A model generated the notes under the pieces. It searched no databases and had not been told where the DNA came from. It worked only from the letters and a program-made list of their open reading frames with translations. Shown in pieces: positions 25,201-40,200 of a stretch of DNA of 64,000 nucleotides. The DNA comes from Rhizaria sp. SCN 62-66. Taxonomy: Eukaryota; Rhizaria, unplaced. Position numbers and translations under genes: made by a program. The first letter of the stretch is position 1. Every line of letters begins with the position of its first letter. The stretch is taken from NCBI GenBank assembly GCA_001724265.1, contig MEDY01000068.1, positions 31,976 through 95,975 on the forward strand, read 5' to 3'.

Positions 25201-28200
25201 GCGCGACGTCAAGCAGGAACGAACGATCAGAGGCGTGACCTAGGGCCAGCGAACCCACCCACGGCGTGAGCTCAATGCGGATTGGATTCGTCACAATTGT
25301 CGCCTGCGTGCAAAAGATAGCAATCGATTCAGACAGCCCATTATTCGTTACCATTGACGCAATAACTTCGAACCCATTGTTAATTGTGCAGGGAGCAGCA
25401 AAACCATTTTCCAGACGAATTTGCACGCGGTAACTCTGCGTCTTTGCGAGTGCAGACTCATCTAAAAGAGCAAGTGGCTCTGTCGAGAAGGCCGGCCAGT
25501 AGACCACAGGCACGCGCGTGCTTGCAGTGGCGAGTTGCAGTTTCCATGGGAATGGGTTTGTCGTGAACGGCTGTGGTGCTGACCGTACCATCTCGGTGTA
25601 CGTTGCGGCGGGCAGTGCAGGGCCTGACCAGGTCGGCGTGACGGCTCCCGTTGAAGACCAGGTCTTTGCAGTGGGGTTAATGGGGGTGATACTGTGAGAG
25701 CACGCAATGGTGGGCTGAAGCTCATTGCTTGCCTCAATAGACGGATTAGTTGCATTGATCACCGTGACTTGCCATACGCCGGCGACCGAGGTGACCCCGC
25801 TCGTGATGATGAACTTGAGCGTGTTTAGTGAATTAGTTATGTTTGCGACAACGCCAGTTGTTGAAGCAGGAACTGACACTACCTTGACTGATGCAACTGA
25901 GGTAAAGGACGATGACTGCGGACCCCAAATAGTACACATAACGCTCGAGGCAGGCCTCGGAAATGACTGGAGAGAAAAACTCAGCGTCCACGTCGCCAAA
26001 GCACCCCGCTTCACATTGTCAATCGCCACTGTTGCGGGCGTCTCATCAACAGAACGCAAAAACTGCATCACCGGTGTCTCACTCGGTTTAAGTGCACCAA
26101 TTACAGCTAAATATGCGCCGTGTTGCGTGTAAGACATGCTAATGATACGAGCAAAGTCGGTCGCACGCGAATAAGAGCGGACAGCATTACTATCACTCGC
26201 GTTACTTAAATCCACAGCGTCAGCTGCGCGGTAGTCTCGCGTGGGGTTCACTGCAACGTGCACCATCGAACCCACAGTCTGATCACTGCGCAGATACAGA
26301 CGCGTGAAGTCAGTGTTAGTTAAAACGCGGACTTGCAAAAGCGTACCGGTGTCGGCACAAGCAACCGTAATCATGGTGCCCGAGGGATGAACGGCAAGTG
26401 CGGAGACAGGACAGACCGTGCGCAACGAGCGGACGGGGTTCATGGTGTATGTCACGGCGCCTGCAGTAACAGAAAAGCGCAGAGTGACAATGTCGCCCTG
26501 GTCCGTGCCAATGTAAATCGTGCCTGAGGAAGCGTCTATGACAGCTGCAGTGGGCGTGACGGGAACGTCGTCAGAGGCTTTCAGTGTCTCAGTCGCGGAG
26601 CCAAGCCCCGAGCATGTGAGCCCGAAGTCGTCGACAGTAGGATCGTCCGTGGCGCGGTTCGGCACAGCGAGCTTTTCGCGAATCGAGGCGGCACAGATGC
26701 GGACATCACCAGAAGCATAGATGAACACAACGCGCGTGGTCGGGTCTGTCTTGATCGTGAGATCAGTCGGCGCAGTCCAATCAAGCACGGCCACAACCTT
26801 GTCGCCAACAACAGAGCTGGCAAAGCGAATGGGCGTCTGCATCCGGTTTAGCATATCGCGGGTGAGCACATTGGCGGCCCCAGACGCGCGCAGTGTACGC
26901 GGGTTGAGTCGCGCCAACATCACAACCTCCTTGTTGTCGTTGTACACAATGACGAGAGCGCCAGTAATCTCAGCTGAAGACACAATGTACATATGTGCCG
27001 CGCCACCACCAATACGAAGCTCAAAGAGGTCAGGGTCGAACGGCAAGTCGAGGTACCATTTCATACCGTCCACAGGCAGCGGCTTTGAGGCGGAGGATGT
27101 GAAAAAGCGCATTACCCCAACACGCGTGCCAGTCGGCGTTTCGGGAACTAGGCTCACAAGAGTCCCCTGAGCTCCATATGCCGCAGCCTGGGTACTGACT
27201 GGCGCGACGCGTGTGTTGTCCTGCGTAGTCCAGTCGCCGGTGATTGTGGTTGACTTGTAGTCGTACTGATAACAACCACGGTGGTAGCTGGAGAAGGCAT
27301 AACAGAACGCGTACGGTGAGTGTGAATTCCAACTCACGTCAACGCCGGATTGGGGTAGGTGCCGTAGTGGTGCACGGTGCGAAAAACCAAATTGACCGGT
27401 GGGACGTGCGGCAGGCCTCTTATATGCGTATAATGCTGCATTGATACTCGCGACCGCAGAGCGAGTCGCTGAAAGAGAGTTTGCAGCCACTGCAAGATCA
27501 ACACTACCAGCTGTGAGCAATGCGCCAACTAAGTCAATCCGCAATACGACAGAGCTCGTGTACGTTGTTGGCGTTAGCGCTGCACAAGTGATTGCCGTTG
27601 CCGGTGTACTCACTGTGCACGTGGCAGCGTAGGACAGTGCAGAGTTTTGCGCGTAGACGGTCGCCGTTTGAGACACCATCTGAAAGTACGGCTGCGTAAA
27701 TGTCCACGTTGAGGCGCCATGTACAGAGTCAGGCGAGGCAAAAAAAACTCGCATTGTGCCGGCCTCACCCATTACTGGGTTGCTGAACTCGAGAGCAATA
27801 ATAGTAGGTGTGTCGCCGCCAAACCAACTCGTCTCAGGGAACGATGTGTCACCAATAGAAAGCAAAGAGCTTTCACCGGGCACACGCGCAGCGAGACGAA
27901 ACGGATTATTGACTAGAATAGTGTTGTTGGCGGTTAGACTTCCAAAGACACCATAAGCAAGGTCACGCGTGTACGGCGAGATAGTATCATACAAGGCATT
28001 GGTTAACAGAAAGGTGACGGGTATTATTTCAGTCGTCCTGGAAGCAACGCTTGGTGCCGTCGATGAAGTAACATAGGAGCCGACAGCTGCACCGGGCGTC
28101 GTCATCGCAACTGTCTCAGAGCCCATTAGGAACTCACTTATCTCAGCACTGCGGGTGTAGCTCAGGGTGATGTCAGTAGATGACCGCGCAATCACTGCAG

Positions 28201-31200
28201 GGCTGAGCAGTGGCATAGCGCGAAGCGTGCGCCACAGGATTGGGGCGCCAACAGTCAGGAGAAATGTCTCACGATCAGGAGACACCATAATGCTTGGGAC
28301 GCTGCTGTGGGTAGCAGCAGTCGACGCTGAGGGCAGTGTGAAGTCAATCTTGGTGTGGACGCCACTGCTCTCATAGAGCGGTGCGTCACTAATGCGCGAT
28401 AGCACGGTGATATAGCCAGACGTTGTCAACATTTTACTTGCAGCGCTTGCGCGGAACAGCACAATCTGGTTCTCAAAAGAAGTCAACTTCATGTCGACAA
28501 TTGGCTCACCAGGAACAACTGCTACACGTGTGACTGTGTTACTAGCATCATTGACCATAAAGATGTGGCTAAGCAATGGCTGTTCTGTCGTATCAAGCCT
28601 TGTGGCAATAATAACACATTCTTTTGGGTCAGTGCCAGTGTGTGTGCCAGAGCACATATCAACTGCAGTAATAACAACCCCTGGGCGGGCATCATTGTAG
28701 ACCGTCGAGTCTGTAAGTGTGGTCGTCAGCTGGCCACGCTTCAGCAGCTTGCACAGGCTGCCAGACGAGTATGCGCCTGGAAGACCAATGCGCACGCAGG
28801 CAACAAAGCCGAGGGCTGCTTGTGAGCTTGTGAGCGCAGTAATCACACTGATCTCATTAAACACTACTTGCATGCGTAAGAAAACCAACGTGTTGTCGGC
28901 AGCTAACGTGTATGTAACCAGTGAAGGTCCAATAGGAACAAGGACGAGAGCAAACGCAGTGTTGCGCAAATGCCAGCCATTAATTACGGGCCCAAACACA
29001 CTTAGCTCAGTTGCGGCCAGCCCAGTATAATCCGGTGCGGTTGGGAGTGGAATCACGACGTTATCCGTAATGTGGCTAACTGTGAAGCTTGCGCCAACAA
29101 CAACAAGCCGTGTGTTGTCAACATTGACAAAAACAGTACGCTCGTCGGGCGCCACAGTCATCGCGTAACGCGTGCCCTTGGGCAGTTCCACCACCTTGGT
29201 CCATGTTGCGCCTCGCAACTGGTAGGACGTAAACGGCGAAGATGCATAAACGAGCCTGGCGAGAGTCGTGCGGGTCATGTAGAGAATGTTGCCGGTGACG
29301 ACATAAACAACAGTCATGCTAGGAGACTGTGCTGTGGCAGCGATCTTTGTAAGAGAGGTAAACATAGTTGTTGATGGTGCACCCATGTACAGAGTGCGAG
29401 GTAAAATGCGATTGCGCGGCGGGGGCGGCGCGTATGTGATAAGGAACTCACCAGAGACAGCAGTCAATGACGCGTCCATGAACCACGCTGCAAACATTGC
29501 TGGCGACGGAATGGTCTCAGCATAGCCCGCGGTTGAGATATCGAACAAGAGACCGTTGATCAGCAGTGTTAACACGCTTCCAGCCTGTTCGAGCCCATGG
29601 GTAACAGCGACGCACGCACACTGAGTCGGGAACACGGCGTCGAGCAGCTCTGGAGTTAGCAGCGGTGTCGCAAGGACAGAAGGACCGTTAAACTCGACCA
29701 GCGCATCTGTGAGCTTGACAGCGGAGCAGGCCATGGGTGCGAGCGTTGCTGTCTCCCATTGGTCCAGCGCGGAGACGCCGACAGTGTGGAAGCCCACGGT
29801 CGTCGCGAGAGATATCGTTGTTCCGGCGGGTAGCGAGAAACAGACGGATTCCTCACCAACAGAGGGCGCGGTGTTGACCTTAAACGACACTGCCATAGCA
29901 AAGCTCTCGCCGAGGCCAATGTAGCCATCGTCTTGGGCAGTTGAGTTGGTAGCTATATAGACAGGTGCAATTGTGTTAAACTTGCGATCAGTCGCCAAAT
30001 GCCGGTACGGCCCTGTCGACGACACAGACAGGTTGGCGGTAGGCACAAAGGACATGCGCGGCCCAGGGCGAGGCCTTGTGGGAAGCAATGCCAGAGGTGC
30101 CAAAGTCGCAGTACCACTGAAGAGAAAGCGGTTGAACTCTGTCAACGCAGGCGTAATAGCACGTAGCGTTATCACTGCACCCGTCTGTGCGGCGAGCGCA
30201 TCGCGGTAGCGCGAGTCCTGCTTGTAATAAATGTTTGTCGCTGTAACGATGCAGAGGCTGTTCACCGCCACTGCCGTGTTGCTAAACTTGAGCACAAACT
30301 TGAATCCAAGTGCCTTTTGCATAGCTCCATATGTTGCGTTCGTAAAGCCAAAAGGGAGCACATCAAACACAGGTGCTGTTTGAGTTACTACGGTCGCAGT
30401 GCCGCACTTCAGCGAGATCGTTGACGTAGATGAGAAATAAAGACGTGACTGCTCGTGCGCAACGCCTGTTAGTACAGTCATATTGGGGAAGATAGTGGAG
30501 AGCTCAGCGAACACAGTGCCCGTCTTTGGGAGATATACTGCCGCTGTGGTGATAAACGTGGCCTTCATTGTAAACGCACGCCCGTATAACCCACCATGTG
30601 CAATAGGAGACAGCGAAAGAGTGACCGGCATCGGAACGGTAAAGTCAGTGCGCAGTGCCACAGCTACAATGCTCTTGGCAATTGCAGTCGTGGCCGCCGC
30701 AGTCCGGTTGTAGCAGATAGTCATGGTGACAGTTGGCGGGTTGCTGAGCTTTGTTGTGTCGACGGAAACGTTGCGGCGAACCAGAACAAGGGACTTTTCA
30801 GCGGGCCAGCCCTTGTCAAATTGAATAAAAATCTCGCCAGTTGCAGTGACAACGCCGCTGGTGCCGATCTCTGTACTGGCGTAGGGCAACATTGTGCCGG
30901 GTGATGCGACGATAAGACCCAACGAATCCAGAAGATTAGCCCACGAAACTGTCATTACAAGGAAATAGTTGGGCGGGATCGGCATTGCGGGCGTGACTAC
31001 AAAGCCCATGTCGAGAGGGGTGGCGGCGAGAGGACCAGGAGAGTCGCCAGCCTGTGGTGCCAGCGGGGAGACGCTCGGTAAGCCCCAGTTTGGCGAGACA
31101 TACAGAACCTGCAGAAGAGCCGCTGCAACGGTGCCCACTCCGCTATCAATCGTCGGAAGCGATGCGGTTGCAGTATAAGCAGGTGATGGATGACCGAAGT

Positions 31201-34200
31201 ACACGTTAGACTTGATTGAGTACGTACTATTCGTAAAGCACTTGATGCCCGAGATAGTTAGGGACGAGAGCGACGTGTTCGCCAGGCGGAGCGCGAACGT
31301 GCTGGTGGGGACGTCCCATTCCCCAGGACGCAAATGTGTGTACGTCGCAAGCATCGTGTTATGCGCTGCACTGTCGGTGCTGAGCGCAGCCATATAAGGA
31401 AAGAAATGGCACTGCGGATCAAGAGTAATCTCAACCGTTGCCTCGCCAAGCATCCCAAGCGGAATGGCCGGGTACGCTGCTGTGAGAGTTGATGAAGACA
31501 GACCCGAAAATATGTGCGTAATTGTAGATCCAGAAATCGAGTATGTGGGCGTCGCTGACGTAGAAGCTGGCAATGTCGCCTCAAGCTTGTAGCGAGTAAG
31601 ACCGCCAGCTGAGACGAGGTCCAACTTGTAAGCCTCAGCTGCTGTGTTGCTAACAGGAAGAGTGAGCGTAATAGAAAGCACAGCACTGACATTCTTCAGA
31701 CAATAATATTGGGAAGGACTGGCCAGGCTCAACTTCATTGAAAAAAAAGGACTCAGTGTCGTCCTGGTTAGAGTCTGGGCGCTAGTTCCACCTGCAAGCA
31801 ATGGCGCCGTCAGTTCAAACGTGGCTAAGCTAAAGACAGTTGAAACAGCAGCCGTCCGCATTGAGGGTGGCAGTGTAAGTATCAAGTAGTCACCAGTGTT
31901 AATCATCACGTTGCCGCCCGCACATAATGTTGCCGGCGCTGTAAGAGTATGCACTAAGGCGGTGGTTGTGGCAGTGGTGGCATAAGAAGGCACGCTGCCG
32001 CGAACTACGCCAAAATGTCCCGTATACAGCCGTTGATTCTTGTTGTTAAGTATCGCCATGAAAATCTCAGCGCGCTGCTCTGTTACTGTACCGAGTTCAG
32101 TGTTCTCTACAACAAGCGTCCATTGCGATCCTGCAAGCACACCGCACGCGGCCATAGGACAAGCAATGTCACGGAGCACGTCGGGTAGGGAGCTCTCAGT
32201 AGCAGTACAAACCAAGTTGCAACGATTCGAGAAGGAGTCTTCGAGTGAGGCCTGCACAGTCATAGTGGGCGGAGTGGTTGCAATGAAGCGCACCGTGGCT
32301 GTTGAGCCCTGGAGCTTCACTTGCAGTGTCTGCGTTGTTGAGACGGCCGGCGTCCAGTAGGGTACGCTAATCACTGCCCGCAGCTGACCGTAGCTCTTAC
32401 CAGCAAGGAGGACGTGACTAATACTTGTTGTTACAATGGGGTACGGCCCAGAAGCAAGAGCCGGAATGACCGCCATTGCGCGCAATGACGTGCCTGAGAG
32501 TAGTCGCAGCTCAATTTCTTGCTCAGCAACAAGGCGGGTGCAAGAGACTGTAACGCGCAGAGTAAATGCAGTAGTGCCAGCTGCGAGACAAGAGGATAAA
32601 TCAACACTGGCCCCAGCAGTTGCAGGTGTGCACGGTGAACTCTGAGGTGCCGGCAGCAAACGAAGGGCACTATCAAGAGTGACATCTGCGGGCATGTCAT
32701 GCGGCAATGCCTCGCGGGTGGTAAGAGCAAGTTCCGAACTGGCTGCGACGTCGGTGACCAAAGACCACGCCACATCGCAGGCCACTGTGTAACGGGCCGG
32801 GCCGACGGAGTGAGAGCACGAACTTGCTATAACGCGATGAGGTGAGTCTGTGAGCGTAATTTGCTTTGTCGCGTATGCAAAGGAAGCCGACACTGAAGTG
32901 GCAACAGAGCCGTAACCAACGTTCATAAGCTTATGTAAGCCTTCCGTCATAGCAGCAGATGTAGTGCGACTTCCATCAAGCTCCACAACAACCGCAAGGC
33001 GATCAGTGGGGAGCAAAACGGTTACATGTCTCAGAAGCAACGTTACGCTAGTATTCACCATCGCCGCAACGTAGGGAAGTGTAATAATGCCTGCAACGCC
33101 CACGCTGGCAAACGCACTCGCAGTGCCTGTGCCCACGGTCACACTGTATTCTGCCAAGCTGTAGCTAATTGGATTGCGCGGCAGTGTGATGACCAGGTTC
33201 ATGCTGAAGTAGCTCATAGTAACCTGCGTCGACAGGAACACAATGCTCATGGTCCGCTCATTGGTTCCCGATACTGCGATCGAAGCGCTGGTAATAATCA
33301 GCGGAGGCGCCGGCAGCTGTTGCGGCTGGAGCGCGTCGGGTAAGACAGCGATAGGTGCCTGCGTGTCAAAATACCTTGACGAGTCATCAGTAAGCGTGCT
33401 AACGGTGAGCAGCTGCAATGGATTGGAGGGCCCAGTGGCAAACGTGCGCTTGATTGGGAAGCGGTAGATGCAGGGGGCATTGCTTGTACACGGATTGGCC
33501 ACAGGCCCAGCTTGATACGCATTTTCAAGAACAACAGTTGCCACATAGGTTGATGTCGGTTCAATGCGGATGGACCCAGCGACTCCTGTGCTGTACTTGC
33601 CAGCGAAATCGTAGGCGTAGTCACCGTCCACGTGGAGAACAAGCTCGACCGCAGTCACCGTCGGGGAGAAAAACCAGTCAAAGAACGAGACTTGAAGATG
33701 CAACGGCGCCGCAGGGTGCAAGTCTGTTGCCAGGGTCCGATCCACGGCAACTTGCAGCGGCGGGGGCGCATTGACCGTGTGAAGCGGGGCGCCTGTGGCC
33801 GATGTAGACCCGTACTCAAGCTTGACAGTGACACAGCTCGCTGAAAAGTGTCCAGGGCTGTCAAACGTGGCGCCCTCCGCAGGGTCAAGCTGTAAGTGTG
33901 AGAAAGTAAACGCAAAAGGCTGCTTAGGATAGAAAGGGCCGCCACTGCATGTGACCGTGAGCATTGATGCAGTGACGCTTTTGAGTGTACAAGCCCATGT
34001 CCTTGCGAGGAACTCAGCGTTCACAAAGCTCGATTTGGTCGACGCGGGGCACGTTTTAGTGTTCGCACTCAGGAAGATAATAACGTCGACTGTCGCTGCG
34101 GTAATGACGTCAGTAAGAACAGTGTGGACATCAAGACTTGCGCGATGCAGGGTTGCAGTGGAGTCACGCGTTAGCGTGACACCGTACATAAACACAGTTG

Positions 34201-37200
34201 GCAACGGTATAGTCCCAATTTCAACATCATGAATCGGAGCCAATGCAGACGCTGGATCTGCAACGCTTGTCAGGGTAAAGCAGCTCTTTGGAACGAGCTC
34301 GGTGTTCCTAAAGGAGCTTTCATCGGCATGCTCCAGGAAGTATGCTGAAGAGATGCGGAAGCCAATGTACTTGGGCTGAGGTGCTGGCATACAAGAAGCT
34401 GGCACTGAGAGTGTCGCAAAGCCGCTGCTATAGCGATCAGTGCACGTGTCCGCATCTTGATTGAGAAGATTTACAGGTTGATCGCTAGTATAGATACCGC
34501 AGTTTGTGCCAAGGGCGAGTAAGTACTCTTCGACTGGCGAGCGCAACGGGAATAGAAAGATGTGCATGTCCGCAGTCAAGTCCGTTGCAGCCCAGGAGTG
34601 TGACGCAAGTGCAATATGGTACGCAAAGGGCGGCACGCTTGGGTCCAGTGGGTTTGTCAGCGGCAGGCTGTGGAACGCATGCGCAACCTCCGACACGAAT
34701 CCACCAAAGGTGTACGTGGCACCAAGGGTGAACGTGAAATCAGTGTTCATGAATGAACTCAGCTCATAAGGAACGCGGAACTTGGCCGTGAACGAAGTGA
34801 AGCGGAGTGCGGCCACGGTGCAGTCGGATATCTTACCGGCGACATTGCTTGCGCACGTCTCTGAAGTAACTGGCGCACCGACAAACTGCGTTGACAGAGC
34901 GTATGTATAGCTCGTCGTGAGAGAAGAAACAGCGCGGAAGAAAAAGATCTTGGCAAGGTACGTCTGGTCAGTCATAGCCAGCACAACCGGTGGCTCAGTG
35001 GCGTTCATAACCGATGCAGATACGACGTTGGTGAGTTGGTGTGACACAACAACTGAGGCTGGGGAGCTCTCGATGGTATCATCATTGACCACAGTATTCT
35101 GCTGTGGGATAACGACAGCAGCGGCCTTCACACCGGTCATACCAGTGGACGTGGGGTATGTCTTAAAATAGTTGTGATAGTCTCCATGGGTTGTGCGCAC
35201 AGGACCAAAGCGAATAACACGCGGAACAAAACGGAGATTCGAAATAGCAGTGACAGCGTCACAGCTTGTGAATCGCAAAAGTGTTACGCTTGTAGCCGTA
35301 ATGGTGCATGTTAGGGCCGTGTGGGACGTTGTCGATGGCTTGATTGCGATTCCTGAGCTGAAAACAAGCGCCGGTGCAATATCAGCCTGCGCAGTAAAGT
35401 TGATCGTCCAATTAGCGGAAAACGCTTTGTGAGCGTAAATGACAACCTCCCAAGTGACCTCCACAGGCGCCGTTGCGTGCGTGGGGTCGGCCGGATTCAC
35501 AGTCGAGACAAGGTTTGCAGCCACTGGGTACCACACAAAGTCTAAGTCGCGCGAGATGGCTTGGTTCAGGGCAACCGTGGACGTTCCAGCCTTGGCGACT
35601 GTGGCTGTGGTGCTGGTGACGTTAAAACATGTCACACTGTTGAATGGGTAGTAGTTCGCCGCAGTCACGTCGAACTGCACGGAGACCGAGCTGTACGTGT
35701 TAGAACGCTGTCCTGCGGTGAAATCAAGTGTGCCCGCGGCATCGTACACCGTGAGGCCCGAACACGCAGCAGTAAGAACAGATGTGTCAAAGCTGAACGT
35801 AACGTTGGTGGTCGGAGTTGAAGGATAAACGTAGAGTAAGAGCGACAGCTTCAGATAGCGCACGGCGGCAGTCGTCGGGCCTGGGACCAAAACGCGGTCT
35901 GTTGAAACCCAATGAAAGTAGAATCCAGGCGTCGCCGCGATGCGCAAGGCAATGTCGGCCGCCAGAGCGGCCCCCACCGTGGGGTTAGACGGCGAGCGGA
36001 GAACGACAGCGGTGCGCATCAATATATACGGTTCGTTCGCGGTGACGCGCGAGGCGGTATTTGCGTAAGCCACAGTCATGCTCGCGACAATGCACGTGAG
36101 TGTTGTCGACACGCCCTGCGTGATTGTCTTGGCTGAAGTGAACGATATCTGCGTTGCAGTGCGGTTGCCATACAACACACAGTCGCCTGAGAGCGTCGCA
36201 GCGCTGAACACCAACGAGTCTGCCACGGAGACAAACGACAACACGTCGGTCGTCAGCAAAGTCTCTGCAGAGATTATGGTGAACTTGCCGGAGACTGTCG
36301 TAACAACTTGGAGCGGGTTTGATGCCGGGGTGATGGCAAATGCAGTCGCAGTATAGGTGACGTTGATGTAAGGAATATAGCCAAGTGGAACGCCATGTAA
36401 AGCAGAGACAGTCGTTGGCGCGGCTGTGGTAAGACTAAAGCACGTGTTACTAAGCGAACTATTCGCATAAAAAGGTGAGTACGCAACGTCAGTGAAAGAG
36501 TAGCCTGTGGAAATCTTATAAGCCAAGTACTTGGGCTGCGGAGTCGGCATGCAGCTTGATGCCACTGAGACTGCTGTCATGGGAGTTGGAGCGCACAATG
36601 CGGCGAGATTCTGGTATGTCACGGCTTTGCCCAAGCCCTGGTACACACCACAGTCGCTGCGCACATCGAGCGTGCTCAGGTCAACAAACGACGTGAGCGG
36701 GAAAATATACAGTTGCAGAGTTGCGGTTAGATCGGTCCCAACCCACGCGAGATCGGTGAGCACAACGTGAAACGCATACGGGGCAGGAGCGCTATATGCG
36801 TAGTCAAGTAAGTCAGTGGTTAAAGCGTTCACAGTTGCACTGTTTGCGCCGCCGACTGAGTAGGTGTAAATCATATTAAAATTAAAGTCGGTCTTTGCGT
36901 ACGACGACTTCTCGTAGTCAACGACAAAGGTGGAGCTAAAGGAGACTGGCATTTTCACAGTGCCCGTCGCCTGACACGTGACGTTTCCGGCAGCCAGCGT
37001 GGGGCATGTGCCGGTCGTCGTGGGTAAATCCACATGCGCCATTGATGCACTGTACGAGTAGACAATCGTAGACGCTGTGATGGCTTTAAAGAAGAAAATC
37101 TTAAAGAGGTAGTTTTGACGTGTAATCGCCGTGACAATGGGCGTTGTCGTCGCCGGGCTAACAACATTAGCGGAGACAACATCTTTAGTCCACAGCATTG

Positions 37201-40200
37201 GTACGACGTTTGGCAGCGAGTTTGCAATAAAAATACTCCCGTCTGTCACAGCCGAGTTCTGCTGCACAATGCCCGTTTTAATGCTGTGTGATGCGAGCAC
37301 AGAAGCCGCTGGTGTATACGACTGAAACACGGTCATGTACGCAGCGTACGTTGCCCGCGTTGCGCCAAAACGCAAAATGCGAGGAGAAAACTTACCACTA
37401 CCATTGCCAGCGTCACTGATCGTGTCGCAGCCAGAGAGCTGCAGCTGCATCGCGCTGACTGGCGCAATCGCACACAAAAGGGGCGAGTACTTCGTGGTGA
37501 GGGGCGTCTTTAGCACAAGCCCGGTGGCAAACACGAGCGTTGCCGCCATGGCCGACTGTGTCGCAAGGACAAATGCCCAATTTGACAGCGGCATGTGGGC
37601 GTAGATGACGACCTCCCAGTCAATGTCAACAGGCGCAGTGGCATGGGATGCGTCACGCGGGTTGACAGTGCTGGCGAGCTGCGCGGCCACTGGGTAGATT
37701 GCAAAATCAAAGGGCAGTGTTGTTGAAACATACGAAATAGGAATGTTCCCGGCGCGGGTGATAACACTGGTGTTTGAGCTGACGGAGAAACACGTCGCAG
37801 TGTCAATCGGATAATACACAAATGCATCTGCGTCGAAGTTAAAGTAGATGCTAGCACTTGACACGGTCACGCGGTATGATGTTGTCAAAGCCGTGTTAAA
37901 ACTCCCAGTGCCACCGGTGAGTGCAAGTCCAGGACATGCGGTTGCATTCAAAGTGATCGTATAGTTAAACGTTGCAGGAGCTGGATTGGACATGTACAGA
38001 TACAAGCTTGCTTGGATCTGCAGCTTGCGCGCGGCCAGAGTGGTGGCGCGCACGAGAGAGCGACCGACGGCGCCGATATGCCAGAAGAACGGCGTTACAC
38101 CTGATGGTCGCGCAACAATATCGGTACTTGCGGGAACACCCACGGCCGGGTTCTCCGGTGTGCGCAGCAACAACGCGTTTGGTAACAAGGTGTACGGGTC
38201 TGTTGCCGTCACGCGAGCAGCGTCGTTGCTGTGCAAAATCAAGATGTTTGTAAGCACACACGTGGTGGTTGTGATTGCGTCAACAGTGGAAAAACTTGTT
38301 ACTGTGAAACTGACCGCGGACTTGGTTGCTGCACTGCTAGCCGCACATTCACCAGCGACTGTTACACTGGCAAAGTCGAAACATGATGCAAAGCCGGAAA
38401 CCAAATAGAACACGGCACTCGGCGCAAACACGTCGCTGCGCGTAATCGTAATTGTTGCGGCCACAGAAGTCATCGTTTGGGTGAAATCCGCGGCATAAGG
38501 CGCGATAGAAAGCGCATTTGCTGTGTAAGTAAAGGAAACAGCGGGAGGGTCACCAAACGGAACGTTGTTGGCAGAATCATAGTCGGTAGCCTCGCTGGTG
38601 AATGAGAAGCAGCTGCTGGGCAAGGTCTGCGTTGCATGGTACGGGTTCGTGCTGACTGAGGACAACGTGTACGCGCTTGCAAGGCGGAATGCAAAGGAAG
38701 TGGGCACATGCGGCGCGCAAGTCGAGTCAAGCGTAAACGTATCAAAGCTGCTGCTGTACGCTGTACAGGTAGACGGCCTATTGAAGAACGTCAACGGCGA
38801 CCCATTGGTCCAGGTACCGCAGTTGGTGTCCAGGATCATATAGTGCGCGGCAATGGGCAGTTTGTGCGGGAAGAAGACAAGCAGCACGTCAGATGTAAAG
38901 CTGCTGCCGGTCCACGTCTTGGGATTGCCAAGCACAACTGCGAAGCTAAACGGCGGCGCAGTGGGACTGAGCGGGCTATCGAGGGTTTGCGATGTTGCGC
39001 CCGATAGCGAAACACTTCCTTCCGTTGCTGTAGAAGTGTACGTATAGGTGAGCGTAAAGCTCCAGTCCGACGCCGCAAATGACTGCACCTCATAAGGAAC
39101 CTGAAAGGCCACCAGCACAGACAGGAGCATCCGCGACGCCGCCGTCGGGGCGCACGTGAAGGTGCCGGCCAAAAGCACAGAGCACGTGGCGCTGGTTGAG
39201 GACGGAGTACCCGTGTGCGCAGCCGCTTTGCTGAACGCATAGATTGTCGTGACTGTAGACACGCGTTTGAAAAAGTACATCTTGAGGTAATAACCCTGCT
39301 CTGTCTCGGCGACCGCTGTTGGCGAGACTGAGTCGGGGCCAAACACCGTCGCCGTTGTGACAGTCTTGGTCCAGAGCACAGGCACGACCAATGGCAGCGA
39401 AGAGCCGTCGACAACAAAATTGTCCGTGATGTCGATGTTCTGCTGTTGCACGGACGGCAGTGTGTCGCCGTAAAGCATCAGCATCGCGACCTAGGAGTAG
39501 GTCGAGAAGAGCGCTTGATACATCGTGTACGTCATGCGTGATGCGCCAAAGCGGATAGCGCGCGGGGCAAACATACCAGATGCCACGGCATCCACCACGC
39601 CACACGACAAGAACAATAGCATGGTAGCGTTCGCGACCATGGGCGTGCAGGTGACGGAGGCATAGCCCGCTGTCTGCGTCGAGAGCACCGTGACCGGGCC
39701 GGAGCTGAAGTCAATGCGCGTGGTCAGCGGGGACAGCAGTGTGACGGAAAAGTTCCACCCGGCGGTCTGCGGAGAGTGGAGGTGCAGCGCGAGCTCAAAA
39801 CCAACGTCGACGAGCGTGTTTCCCAGTGCTGCCTCGCTTGCGGCCGCCGCGGGGTCCGCGACCGCAGCTGCGACGGGGTAAAACGCGAAGTCAAAGGGTC
39901 GCGTAAAGGCCGTCAGCGCAACCGTGGCGGTGCCGGCGCGCGCAATAGAGCCCGTGGTGCTGGTCACGGTGAGACACGCGCCGACGGGAAACGGGTAGTA
40001 CGCGGCGTTGGCGACGTTGAAAAGGACCCGGAGCGGCGTGGACGCCTTGGTGACGCGGTACGGGGACGTGACCGATAGTGAGCGGGCGGGGGTTTCCACT
40101 GTCAGCCCCACACACGACAGCTGAGCAGTTACGGTCTGCTGAATCGCGGTGTTTGTGGGGAGAACTGCGTACACGTAGACGTCGAACGACACGCGCAGCT

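Noticed and set aside
39491-39493. TAG as a true stop separating two genes, with the downstream frame starting at the next ATG
   Set aside because: The site lies inside an ungapped repeat shared with two paralogous units, and the downstream part would lack a signal peptide.
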